Source: Lytechinus pictus (taxonomy: Eukaryota > Echinodermata > Echinoidea > Temnopleuroida > Toxopneustidae). Taken from it: DNA of 64,000 bases. Shown here piece by piece: positions 53,532-64,000 of this stretch. The notes under the pieces were generated by a model, which had not been told where the DNA came from, made no database searches, and saw nothing but the letters and a program-made list of their open reading frames with translations. Position numbers and translations under genes: made by a program. The stretch covers positions 4,518,001-4,582,000 of the forward strand of contig NW_026974141.1 in NCBI RefSeq assembly GCF_037042905.1, given 5' to 3'. The first letter of the stretch is position 1. The number at the start of each line of letters is the position of its first letter.

Positions 53532-54125
53532 AGGGGAATCCAACCCAAATAAAACTTGTTTTTGTAAGGAAAAGAAAAATCAGACAAGTTGATAGGTGAA
53601 AGTTTGAATAATATTGGAAAAACCACGAGAAAGTTATGAATTTTTAAAAGTTGTAAATATTGGTAATCACTATACCCATGGAGACTTCAAATTGGCCGCA
53701 TATGGGATGTCATAGTGATGTAAGGCAAGGACTACTCTTCCATGTACTCCAATACATATTATGGCTAAAATGTCATTTTCCCCAAAAGTTTTATTTCAAA
53801 TAATATTTTTCTTTCATGAGGACATAAAACAATATACTACCTGGGTTATATTTATATTACTGCCCCAGGGGAATGGGTACTTAGGAGAAAACCACAAATC
53901 CCTGATATTAAAGTACATGGCCTATGGGAGAGTTGTCCTTGCCCCTTGTCATAATTTACTTACCCAGTTGCCAATTTGAAATCTACATAGTATTAGTGAT
54001 CTCAATTTTAAAGCAGCTATAACTTTCTTATTGCTTGTCCGATTTCTTTCAAACTTTCGCCATTCTGTTTAATTTATTTTTCTCCTTCCCAACACAACAT
54101 TTTATGGCCAAGGCTGGATTCCCCT
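53532..54125. mobile_element. TTAA-flanked palindromic MITE (~594 bp)
   Basis: AGGGGAATCCAACCC at the left is answered by GGCTGGATTCCCCT at the right, with flanks TTGA and TTAA. Its arms contain AAAGTTATGAATTTTTAAAA and TAACTTTCTTATTGCTTGTC words common to this MITE group. Confidence 0.75.
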
Positions 54126-54658
54126 TTAAGCAATCAGCTCATAACAATCCTTCTGCATATTGCGGTTGTCATAATTTGGTAGTAGATCGCATTTGTTTAG
54201 AATTATATTCTGTTATCAACTTTTGGTCTCTATGATTCATGCCAAAAACAGCTTTTGATATAATTGTTATGTTTGTTATGATATGGACAATGTATTATAC
54301 GAATGATATGAACGCAGAAAAAAAAATAGAATAAAAATCAAGATCATCCATGATATCATAAAATGAATACCAAGAAAAGAAAGAAAAACGTGTCCCAAAA
54401 CGCCTCAAAGTCTTGAAAAATAGGATCGCCATGAATAGAACAAAATAATATAGACAATGATTCACGGTCGTATATAGCAGAGCACGATTTATAATGGAAT
54501 AAAAAGATGGAAAAAACGAAGTGACCGTGCTGTATATTTTCTTTCTCTCTCTCTCTTTTTCTAATTTCATTTTTTTGTTAAAGTCATTGGAAACAAATCA
54601 GATGTATTAAACACCAGGTTAAGATAACTATAAGGTTTTTTTGGTTCCATTTGGACCT

Positions 54659-54818
54659 GGGGCCCGTTTCATAAAGGACTTGCAACTGTTGTAACTTTGC
54701 CATAATGGCAACTACCATGGTAACAGGGCTCAGCAGCCAATCAGAATCAATGTTTCCATGGTAGTTGCCATAATTGCAAAGTTACAACAGTTGCAAGTCC
54801 TTTATGAAACGAGCCCCT
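54659..54818. mobile_element. 160-bp hairpin MITE, GGGCCCGTTTCATAAAGGAC ends
   Basis: The left GGGCCCGTTTCATAAAGG and the right CCTTTATGAAACGAGCCC bound arms that pair through TTGCAACTGTTGTAACTTTG and the CCATGGTA region. It is a typical short palindromic element. Confidence 0.85.
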
Positions 54819-55525
54819 GATGACATAAAATGAAACAAATCAATATTAAACGAAAGTTCATTTAAGACATCTCCAGCATATTTCTTTATCAAGTAGTGCA
54901 TTTCATACTCCGTTTTACACTTTTTTCTCTACGGTTCCCCACGGCATGACAAGGGGAAAAGAGTGTATATAGAAAAAACCACAAGCTTGTTAGTTCATGC
55001 AAATCACTGCTACGTGTGTTCGACTTAATATGTAGAGGATGAACACAATTGTTTAAGGCCCTCAAAGAACACCGAAATAAATTATTTAATAAGTTAAAGG
55101 AGGTGCTGTGCCGGATTTTATGAGAATCACTAACAGAAACAAATTCCAATTGATATTAGGTAGCAATGACATGGATATCAGCAAAATATGTTATATGTAC
55201 GTGGAGAGACTGAGGATGCTTGAAAGACAAATTATGTTTATGTATTTGTATAGGTATAGGTGTATTATGTTTAGGTATATTATGTATATGTGTGTATATT
55301 TATGCATTGATATGTATCTCGCATCTAACATGTTATCAATTTTTTTTTTAATCCCACGTTGTTACTATGTTATGCTTATGTTATATTATTTTTTTTTACT
55401 TTATGTTTCTTTGTTTTTGATGATGATCCTCCAATGTCAGGATTTTATATCAATAAACTTGAATTTGAATTGTAAAGCAGATATTATCGCTGTAGTCTAG
55501 TTGTGTTGGGAGGGGTGGGAATAGC

Positions 55526-56525
55526 AATCAAGGTACATATGGATAAGTCGTTTTTTCTGCTTGCAGTCATGAAAAGGAAAAAAACGGAATTAAACGCGAA
55601 AAGCAGATCGCAACACGCTTTCCGCTCTTTGATTTTGTTTTCGCACCGCACACATAAAAATTTATGTCTTCTTTCTGATTTGTTTGTTCATGAATATGAA
55701 AGAGCGCCGTATACGTCAACAAAAAGTTCAAGCGCCATCATATTCAAATACTACTACTTCTACTACTACATATTCTTGATAGATTTTTCATGGCTAGGAA
55801 GGGAAAACTGATATAATATATATATATATATATATATATACTTATTTTTAGTTTTATTTAGGGAGGATTAGGGGTTTAATGGCGTAATGAGTCTAAATTG
55901 TTAGGCCCCCCCACCCCCGAAAAATCTAAAACAATAAAATCCTTTACAAGAGAACAGGGTCCCGTAACACAATGGTTAGCGATTAATCGTTCGCTTTATT
56001 TTCACGATTGATTGTACAATGTATTCTATATGCAATCAATCATAGAAAAAGTTATACGATCATTGCTAACCTTTGTGTTACAGGCCCCTGGTCAATCTCC
56101 TCCCCTCATCATGAAGACTGATCGACACCCATGGCATGCGAATTCTATAACGATTTTATATTTGATCTAATTCAATAACTTTGGTATATTGTTTATAACA
56201 ATGAATTGTTATGATTGATTGTATTTACTTTGTTTATATTTTGTGAAATACAGTATAAAATAAACTAAATGAAATGAAAGATAATCGAATATGGTGCTTG
56301 AACATTTAGTTGACGTAGATGTCTCTCTTTCATATTCATGAACGAAAATTAAATCGGAGAGTCGACATCAATTTTAACGTTTACGGTGCGAAAAAAAAAT
56401 CACAGAGCAGAAAGGTGTCGCGAGTTCCTTTTCGCGTTTTTAAAAACAGACCCACAGAGCTGAATTGCGTTTTTCCTTTTTCATGACTAAAAAAGAAAAA
56501 CGACTTATCCATATGCACCTTGATT
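55526..56525. repeat. 1-kb inverted repeat with ~200-bp arms
   Basis: The left arm 55526-55720 (AATCAAGGTACATATGGATAAG...) is the reverse complement of 56309-56525, with scattered mismatches. Both arms include TTCATGAATATGAAAGAG and CATATGGATAAGTCG. The loop holds a (TA)n run, a C-run and the MITE at 55957-56088. It is probably an old foldback element. Confidence 0.75.
55957..56088. mobile_element. Short palindromic MITE
   Basis: GGGTCCCGTAACACAATGG at the left is answered by TTTGTGTTACAGGCCCC at the right. The inner arms GATTAATCGTTCGC and ATTGATTGTACAATG fold back. It is nested in the loop of the larger inverted repeat. Confidence 0.65.
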
Positions 56526-56529
56526 GGGT

Positions 56530-58500
56530 ATATAGCGGCGCTTGATGGAGTGTTCTGGCCTAGGAAACAAATTAGGAAGTAAAAATATCTCCATCACGTC
56601 CATAAGGTCTTCATTAGTAATGTCTACTTTTACCCAAATGAATATTTCCAGGAAGCCGTTCACAGTATCGGCCCTATTTTTTTTAACCTGTTTCCTTATA
56701 CCAGTTTTAAGATCGCTTCGCTTGGGCGTCCTCATCACCATCTCCTAAACTGGTTTTCAGGACCACTTCACGTAAAGTGGATTTGTTTGGAACAAATGGG
56801 AACGCTCTCCTTAGAAAAATTGAAAACGCAGCGTAGGCATTCTACAAACAGTGTGTACTAAGTAGCGGGCCCAACATGCACATATACTCTCTTTACCATG
56901 GAGCTACCATGCTCTTCCGTGCGACAATTGCTTCCCGAAGAATAGTGGTGTCCTCACCTAAGCCTAAACCAGTTTCACAAGGCAAAGCGGTCGTGAAGAC
57001 CGCATCGCGAGGTGGTTTTTAAGGATTAAAAAGTAATTGATGCTCACTCAAGCGGTAGGATGTGTCGATAGGGATATCTTCATTCTCTTAAAGAGACTTG
57101 TACCAATATATAATTGTAGAAAAATCTTCAGGATATTAAAAAGATCACTTTATAGGATTATCTCAAACTTTAAACTTGTTATACGCAATGTATTGATAGT
57201 TTTATAGATACTGTATGTGCATGGTTGTTTCTAGAAGCGCAAGAGGACCACAACATTCCTATAGAAGGGTTCTCTTCAAGGTTCTTAAGGGAGGGGGGCA
57301 AGCTGACCAACTGTGTTCTGACTCTCATTGGTTGTGTGTAATACTAACTAGTCTTAAATTATACCTTTTTATTAATAGTGTGCCATAAAATGAACTTGCC
57401 TATAATTTTATTTGTGTAGGGTATTTTAAGAGAAATGTGCCCTCTTTGCTACTTGGTAACATAAGTATTGTGATAAAGTTGAATTATGAAAAAGTTTTAT
57501 TATTCCTATAGGCCAATGATACAGCAGTACACTGAACAGAATGTTGCATTATGGGTAATAAACCTGACCAGATATGAGTAGTTGAGGACGTAAAGGAAAC
57601 CAAACCCCAAGATGAAAAGCAATCTTATTGGAAAGAGTAAAACAAGAGGAACAATTAAGAACAAGTTTCACCAAAATCGGTTGTGAAATAAGCAAGTTAT
57701 GGACGTTTAAAAAGTCTTGTTGTACTTTCTATGGGGATCCTCAAATTGGCAAACATGCTTCAAAATGGCTGATTTTGTAGACAACTCTCCATTTGATTTG
57801 TAAACAATTTTTCGATTTTCCCTATCATCTTTAAAATTGCATATTGATCCATTCTGAGCATAACATATGTCATGGGAAAATATATTTCACACCACATAAT
57901 GTCAATGTCAGCAGGAGATGATGTGAAATATGTAACATATGTAAAAGATCGACCATTGATTTAAATTATTTGGTGTCTTTCATAGCAAAGGGTATTTTGT
58001 TGATGTCTGTTATTACTACATAGTTACACATCTAACATTGAATGATAATAGACCTCGTATTTACTTATCTGAGTGATTGACAATGGAGGTAGAATTGAAT
58101 ATTGTTTCATTGAGAATTAAAAGTATAGAAACCATTGACATTCTGGAAATGTGTGGCTATGTATTTTGTGTGGCTATGTATTTTGTATGTATGTAAGGGG
58201 GCCCTATGAATCTCCTTTAAGACCCTGTATAATATCTACAAATGCCCTTGGAAAGGATTCCACAACACAGCATTTAACAAGAGGTCACTCTTGTAAAACA
58301 GTTAAAAGAGCTCACCAGGAGGTCATGGATGCTTCCAACCTAAATATCTCTGATAAGAATTGATTGAGTAAACTAAATTTGAAATTATTTCAAACACCGA
58401 AATCTCGGCAGAAGGTTATTTTCAAATGAGTGATTGGATACCACTTTATCTCTTGCTTACAGTAGTCGTTCTCTTGAAAGCCAACACACTCTGCCTTGGT
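56530..58500. other. Non-genic stretch
   Basis: No gene is seen. 57590-57960 carries words of the TTAA-type MITE group (ATAAGCAAGTTATGGACG, GGGGATCCTCAAATTGGC) without clear ends. The open frame at 58151-58363 has no recognisable domain. Confidence 0.4.
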
Positions 58501-58514
58501 TTACCCATACCGTT

Positions 58515-59005
58515 CCCGGACATAATGCCATGTGCAGGTGTTGATTTTGACCTGTCAGGTCCCCGGGTCAGTTCCGTCTCCTGGTGTTTTGACTTTGATT
58601 AATCCTGCAGCCGCATGATCTATCATATGACGAAAAAGATCCTGCTAGAGTTGATAATATTAACCTGTCAGTTCCGTTTCTAGGCATGTTGGCCGGATCC
58701 TGCAGCTATGTGATTGATCTATCATGACTCGATCCTGCAGAAGTTGATTTTGACCTGTCCGTTCTTTTTCCAGGTGTTTTGACCTGGATCAATCCTTCAG
58801 CTCCAGGATTTGTCATTACGTGAATTTGGACCGACCAGTTCTGTTTCCAGGCGGGTTGGCCTAGATCCTGCAGCTCCTGGATCTATCATGACTTAAAAGC
58901 TCTCGCAGAAGCTGATTTTGACCTGTCAGTTCCGATTGCAGGTGTTTTGGCTGGGATCCTGCAGCTTCAAGATCGATCATGACTTGAAAGATCTTGCAGG
59001 ATGAA
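58515..59005. repeat. Degenerate tandem repeat, ~90-bp unit, GATCCTGCAG-rich
   Basis: About five units carry TTTTGACCTGTCAGTTCC, CAGGTGTTTTGGCC, GATCCTGCAGCT and ATCTATCATGACTT. The GTGTTTTG/GGGTTGG anchor recurs at ~58583, 58683, 58773, 58850 and 58941. CTGCAG occurs in most units. Confidence 0.8.
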
Positions 59006-59463
59006 CTATGCGCAGCTCACTTTGTCACCTACGTATGTGACGCACTTATGATATCAGGTTGGCTGGACGTGATCCATACTCGGCCACAGAACAGTAGCTT
59101 TAAGTTTTAACATGTCTGATATGCTTCTTTCTTTCGTATACCGTCCTCCAATACTTCTTTGCGTGTCCAACTCAGATGGAAATGATTTTGCTGATGGCAC
59201 TTTCACCTAATATAATGTCCTTATAGGGAGAAATGTCTCTGACACTCTGATTGATGAACAATTCGTTGTTACACCGAACATGCCAAAGAGGATGGTGACT
59301 GTAATTTTCTTGATGCATTCCTCTGTTGCCTCTTATATTCTTTGTCCAGCATAATGCATGCTTCACAGTGGTTTTGCTTTCCCCTGCCTATGATTAATCC
59401 AGACAGTATTAACCTAAATTTTTGACTAAATATATGCCCAACTCTGAGAAGGCATGTTTGACA

Positions 59464-60500
59464 GTGGTAGTAGTAAGTAGTACACTGGAACAAGTTACAA
59501 GGAGTGTCAATGATCTGGTGGGTCCAAAAATCCAAGGTGGCGTCAAAACTGGAGTTTAAAATGGCTGTTGATACTTAAAATGGACAAAGTTAATTTCATA
59601 TCTGCCTGGCAGATATGATTTTGGTGTCTAGACCATGGTTTCATTGATCAAAATACATTGGGACAAGTTACAATGACAGTCAGTGGTCCAGTATGTTCAA
59701 TAAGTCCAGACGGCTTAAAAAGATGGAGTATAAAATAGGCTGCTAATATCTAAAGCGCACATAGCTTATTTCATATCGGCCTAGGAGATATGATTTCGAT
59801 GTCTAAACCACTGGCTTCAAGGGTCAATAATACATAAGGACAAGTTACAAGGACAGTCTGTGGCCTGGTCTAAAAATCCAAGATGGCTTCCAAAATTTGA
59901 CTCTAAATCGGCGGATGATACTTACAGGGACATAGCTTATTTCATATCGGCCTGGGAGATGTGATTTTGGTATCTATATCGCTGGCTTCAAGGGTCAATA
60001 ATACATAAGGACAAGGACAGTCAGTGGCCTGGTCTAAAAATCCAAGATGGCTTCCAAAATTTGATTCTAAATCGGCGGCTGATACTTAAAGGGACATAGC
60101 TTATTTCATATCGGCCTGGGAGATGCGATTTTTGTATCTATACCGCTGATTTCAAGGGTCAAATAATACATTAAGAAAAGTTTCAAGGACAGTCAGTGGC
60201 TTGGTATGTCAAAAAAAAATCCAAGATGGCTTCCAAAATTTGATTCTAAATCGGCTGCTGATACTTAAAGCGGACATGGCTTATTTCATATCGGCCTCTG
60301 AGATATGACTTTGGTATCTAAAACTATGTTTTCAAGGGTCAATTACACCAAAAAAGGTTCCAAATTTCCAAGATGGCTTCCAAAAAATGGAGTAGATAAT
60401 TATTGTGTGATGTTACTTATAAATGGACATTTGTTCAATATCTGTCTGTGAAATATGAGTTTGGTGTTTAAACCATGGTTTAAAGAGTCAAGTAATAGCC
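59464..60500. repeat. Satellite, ~6 units of ~150-178 bp, with CCAAGATGGC words
   Basis: Unit words are GGACAAGTTACAAGGACAGT, AAATCCAAGATGGCTTCC, GCTTATTTCATATCGGCCT and AGATATGATTTTGGT. The CATATCGGCCTGG-type anchor recurs near 59597, 59773, 59943, 60108, 60286 and 60437. The middle units are the most alike. CCAAGATGGC resembles a YY1 core site. Confidence 0.85.
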
Positions 60501-60519
60501 TATAGAGCCATTAGCAAAG

Positions 60520-60760
60520 TCTTGCAAATGGTAATCAGAGATACAAATATATGGACTAACCTGCGTGTCATCGTGATTATTATTCATTTACACTGCATTT
60601 ATGATTGGATGACATAGAAAAATAAACAAGATACGTTTTAATTTGACAATAACTAAGACAAGACTTTGTTTTGTAAAAGAGCAAGACGGGTAGACAGGTG
60701 TCTTGCAACGCAACATCACGTACGTATTCAATTAATTATTAAATGCCTAGACACAAACCC
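60520..60760 (-). pseudogene. Inverted relic of the lectin-family promoter and 5' leader
   Basis: Read on the - strand it follows 42823-43060 closely: GAATACGTACGTGATGTTGC, GCAAGACACCTGTCTACCCG, then a mutated TATA block (CTCTTTTACAAAACAAAG), CCAATCATAAATG, and TTTGTATCTCTGATTACC. No exon 1 follows on that strand; the ~170-bp satellite begins instead. It shows that a family member once lay here in the opposite direction. Confidence 0.7.
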
Positions 60761-60769
60761 TATCACACC

Positions 60770-62880
60770 ATCGTAAAATGTTGTCGATACGATAATATTC
60801 AGTTTAAATATTTATACATTGCCTGTTAATACAAACTTTTCAATCTATGGAAACTATAAAATTACAATTCTGGAGATTGTTAAAAGTTGGTAGATGCTTT
60901 AAAGTCTTTCTACAAGATGTTGTCAAGAAGTAAAATATTTTTAATGCTTTGCCGAGCATTGACATTTTTGTCCATGAAAAAGACAGTAGCAAAAATGAAG
61001 AAAAAGGAGCACTCTATGTAGGAGCGGCATTCTGACTTGAATTATGTTTGAGTTAAGTGTTAATTCTTCATCATAAAAGTAATATCCTACTTGATATTTG
61101 CTTGCGGATTTCTGATTTGTCATTACCCTTAAGATCCCAATGGGTTGTCAGGAAAGAAATTTAATTATAAAATGCTTCAGTTTAAACATGTGTTCAACAT
61201 ACTTGTCCAGGTTAGGGTTGTCTTGTAGACAAGCATATACATACGTTTTGAATATTTTAAAGGCAAGCGTTGGAAACGTTTAATACCCCCCCCCTTTAGA
61301 ATACAAGTGTACCAGGTTGATGCCATATTTCGTATTAGGTATACTATAAGCATTTTCATACAGGTGTCATAAATAGCCAATACAGTGCTCTAGCATTTAT
61401 GAATGTAGTTGACAGATGCACAGGAAGTGTCTTTTATTAATAAGAATGTGTTGCTTTATGCACATCTGTTATTTGAAATTCTTTGAATTACTTTATAGAA
61501 GTTTTACAGTTAGTCCTAGTAACGGTAGGGTATATTAGGAGGTTAATTTAAGTAATTCAGGAAGAACCACCTAAGTTAGAATAGACTACAGATGTTCGTA
61601 TAGGCAGTCTAAGTTAAAACTGAGGGACTACGTCGGTGACGAGATAACGACCCCAGCTGCCACCGGTTCTCCACCGACATGATTCGTCAAAACTCATGTC
61701 ATCATTGGGTGCTCGATCTCGTCCACTAATTCGTTGAAGCCACATCTCTCTGATCTGGGGGTTACTCATCGAGGGGCAACACAGTCTGCGGAGGCCGAGG
61801 CCGTGTGGAAGAGACATCGCTAGCTGCGGAGGCCAGGAACTGGAACGACCACCAGGGCCGAGTGGGGCATGTCAGGCCAGATGAGATGATGGGGGCTAGA
61901 GTCAACGATTACCGTTAAGTTAAGTTGTATTTTGTTTTATCCATGTATATTTTCATGTACAAATTATTGTAAAACCATCAAAAGAGAACATCAGAAAGAT
62001 TGAAGAGATATGATTGAATCTTCTACTAACTGTAATCCTCAGTTTTACGTATTCCTTATTTGGCGTCAAGCAGCAGTAGATAAATAATTAAAAAAAAGTC
62101 ACTTCCCATGTGACATGGGTATACATGATTAGATTGCAGTCAATTATAGAGTGCCAGCCTGTGGCTTGTGGCGACAGTCTGCGTTTGCGGAGCGAGAGTG
62201 GAATGGGGATGAAGAGGAGATGGGCGCAACCTTTCATGAAAAACTTGGGGGGGGGGGGCTTCTCAAAGGGTGCGTTGAAAGATGGGAGTCAAACTAAACG
62301 CACACTTTCAAGTCAGCGGGGGGGGGGGGGGGGCGGCTTTCACACAAGGCTGTGTTGAGTATTTTTCTGAACTGGACATGTATAAATTATCTACAAATAA
62401 CGAGCGTATGAAATTATCGAACCATAAATGTATACAAATACGGCTAGAATCCTTTTTTAATAATAAAAAACATAATCATATTTCATAGTTTTAAGCAAAT
62501 AATTATTTCCGATATTTGTAAACATTACCATCAAACTATGAATCCCCTTTTCAAAACTCTAATACTCCCCACCCAGACGTCATAAGGCATGAGTAAAACT
62601 AAAAAAGGATTGACTTTGTGTTTACTTGTGTAGTTGAGTGTGTTTTACATTTGCTCTTGAAGAAATTTGATAAACATGGAGGGTTCTCATTCTTTAAAAT
62701 TAATAAACGGCAAAGCACAATGAGGGAAAATAACGCAGAATTGAACTGATGAGTTTGAGAACAGGGGCCCATTTAATAAAACGTGTTATCACAAATTTGC
62801 TATTATAGTTTAAAGCTACTGCATTCAATTTAATCGGCTGATAATAAACTTGTTATACAAATTGTCCATTGAACAAATAT
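60770..62880. other. Non-genic stretch
   Basis: No supportable gene. A GC-richer patch at 61610-61900 has open frames on both strands without a domain I recognise; it may be the 3' coding end of an unknown retroelement. Poly-G runs lie at 62248-62257 and 62319-62332. Confidence 0.4.
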
Positions 62881-62892
62881 GTACGGCCGTTA

Positions 62893-63136
62893 CACTGTAA
62901 AAGAATATATGGTAAAATTTTAACCAGCACGAGGGTAATTATGTGCCCCCTTGGGCAGTATTTTACCCAATGCGGGAGGCACATTGTCTGGTAAGATTAT
63001 AAAATAAGCAGCAATTACTTTAGAATGGGCAAAATTTTCATAACACTGGATAGATAAAATGCCCAAAGAAATGCCCAATGTTGGTTGAACACGTAATTAC
63101 CCTCATGTAGCATTTTTACCCAATATTTTTAGAGTG
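62893..63136. mobile_element. Palindromic MITE, family TA-2
   Basis: 244 bp, CACTGTAAAAGAATATATGG to CCAATATTTTTAGAGTG, with TA on both sides (62891-62892, 63137-63138). Its interior is the inverse of the 10.5-kb copy. Confidence 0.82.
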
Positions 63137-63284
63137 TAGAGGAGGTTCCCGAAGTAACTCTGAAATGTGACAATTTTTCAGAGGGGGGCAGCGGCAGTCC
63201 CGAAGGAAAATGATTGCGTTCGGACCTTAGATTCACCAAATTTCTAATCGAAGGTGGTAAATACAACACAGGAAATGTAATTGT

Positions 63285-63600
63285 GGAGGCGCCGTATTCT
63301 AGTGGTTACGTCTCTCGTCTTTCAATCAGAGGGACGTGGGTTCGAATCCCAGTCATGGCGTGTTTTAATTCAGCAAGAATCTTACCCACATTGTGTTGCG
63401 CTCAACCCAGGTGAGGGGAATGGGTACCCAGCAGGATTAATTCATTGAATGCGCTGAGCGCTGCATAAAGCCGGGGTAATAATTATAACAATGCGCCTCG
63501 GAATAGATTATTTCGAGATAGATGGCGCTTTATAAATGCCTATTATTGTTATTGTTGTTATTATTATTATCATCATTATTATTATAATTATCATTATTAT
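63285..63600 (+). mobile_element. tRNA-derived SINE, + strand
   Basis: The head GGAGGCGCCGTATTCTAGTG has an A box and GTGGGTTCGAATCCCAGTCA (B box). The body CAACCCAGGTGAGGGGAATG follows, then a GGCGCTTTATAAATGCC end and a long (ATT)n tail to ~63600. It is the best-preserved SINE of the main type here. Confidence 0.88.
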
Positions 63601-63609
63601 TCATAAAAA

Positions 63610-64000
63610 TAAGGAATTCCGGTCTTCGAGTGAGAAATCATTCAATAATACTAGTACTTGGTAAATGTGGACGTTATTGCGTGCGTACGGGCACGATGGG
63701 CCTCGCCCATCGAGCCTGAGATAGTTTTTGAACCATAAGGACTCGGGGTACTATTCCCGGCTTGTGACGTTATGGTGTCGGGATTCATGGCTAGTTTTGT
63801 CACATTGGTTGGAGCTTTCTTTGGTCACATGACGGGGTTCAGAGCAATTTCGAGTGTTATTATGACCGATATAACTGCTATGATAACAGTCTTCATGAAA
63901 CGAGACTAGGTCAGCTAACGAAGCTCATCAAGATGTTAACAATTAGTCGCCAGTTTGCTTGCGAATCATTTTTATTATTTTTTCAAATTATCTTTCCTTT
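63610..64000. other. Non-genic end of window
   Basis: No gene or repeat with clear limits is seen. Confidence 0.4.

Noticed and set aside
61610-61900. GC-richer patch as a host exon
   Set aside because: Open frames exist on both strands but no splice-bounded frame or known motif was seen.
63285-63360. Possible functional tRNA gene
   Set aside because: It continues into the shared SINE body and an (ATT)n tail, and the anticodon stem pairs poorly.

Overview
This looks like AT-rich animal nuclear DNA, most likely from an echinoderm, with sea urchin my best guess. The reasons are small intron-split genes for a secreted EGF plus C-type lectin protein, an animal-type BEL/Pao LTR retrotransposon, tRNA-headed SINEs with (TAA)n-type tails, and very many short palindromic DNA transposons (MITEs). 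The species cannot be settled from the sequence alone. There is no operon, CRISPR array or prokaryotic signal.

The host content is a head-to-tail array, on the + strand, of one five-exon gene family. Exon 1 (55 nt) encodes a signal peptide. Exon 2 (165 nt) encodes a ~55-residue two-cysteine module I do not recognise. Exon 3 (105 nt) encodes one EGF-like domain. Exon 4 (191 nt) and exon 5 (243 or 255 nt) encode the two halves of a C-type lectin domain (CTLD). Exon lengths and splice phases are the same across copies. From left to right: a relic of the promoter and exon 1 (8.6-10.9 kb); a decayed copy with exons 1-3 but no lectin exons (12.1-13.4 kb); a copy with exons 1-5 spread over 19.5-36.9 kb, with an extra decayed exon 2/3 pair and a 9-kb retrotransposon in its third intron; and a copy that looks complete (43.07-51.85 kb, 252 residues predicted). 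At 60.5-60.8 kb a - strand relic matches the family promoter. The 43-kb copy keeps the EPN and WND calcium/sugar motifs. The 19-kb copy has lost both.

The BEL/Pao element (25531-34572) has two 953-bp LTRs, a GTATA target duplication, and gag, protease, RT, RNase H and integrase regions broken by three in-frame stops and two frame changes. Its LTRs differ at about ten sites.

The rest is repeats: a 3.4-kb inverted-repeat-bounded element holding a satellite of RFX X-box-like motifs (3.1-6.5 kb); two other satellites (58.5-59.0 and 59.5-60.5 kb); two oppositely oriented degenerate ~20-bp arrays (40.0-41.8 kb); at least five MITE families; eight tRNA-headed SINE sequences; LINE 3' remnants; and many poly-G tracts. 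I see no other protein gene that I can support.
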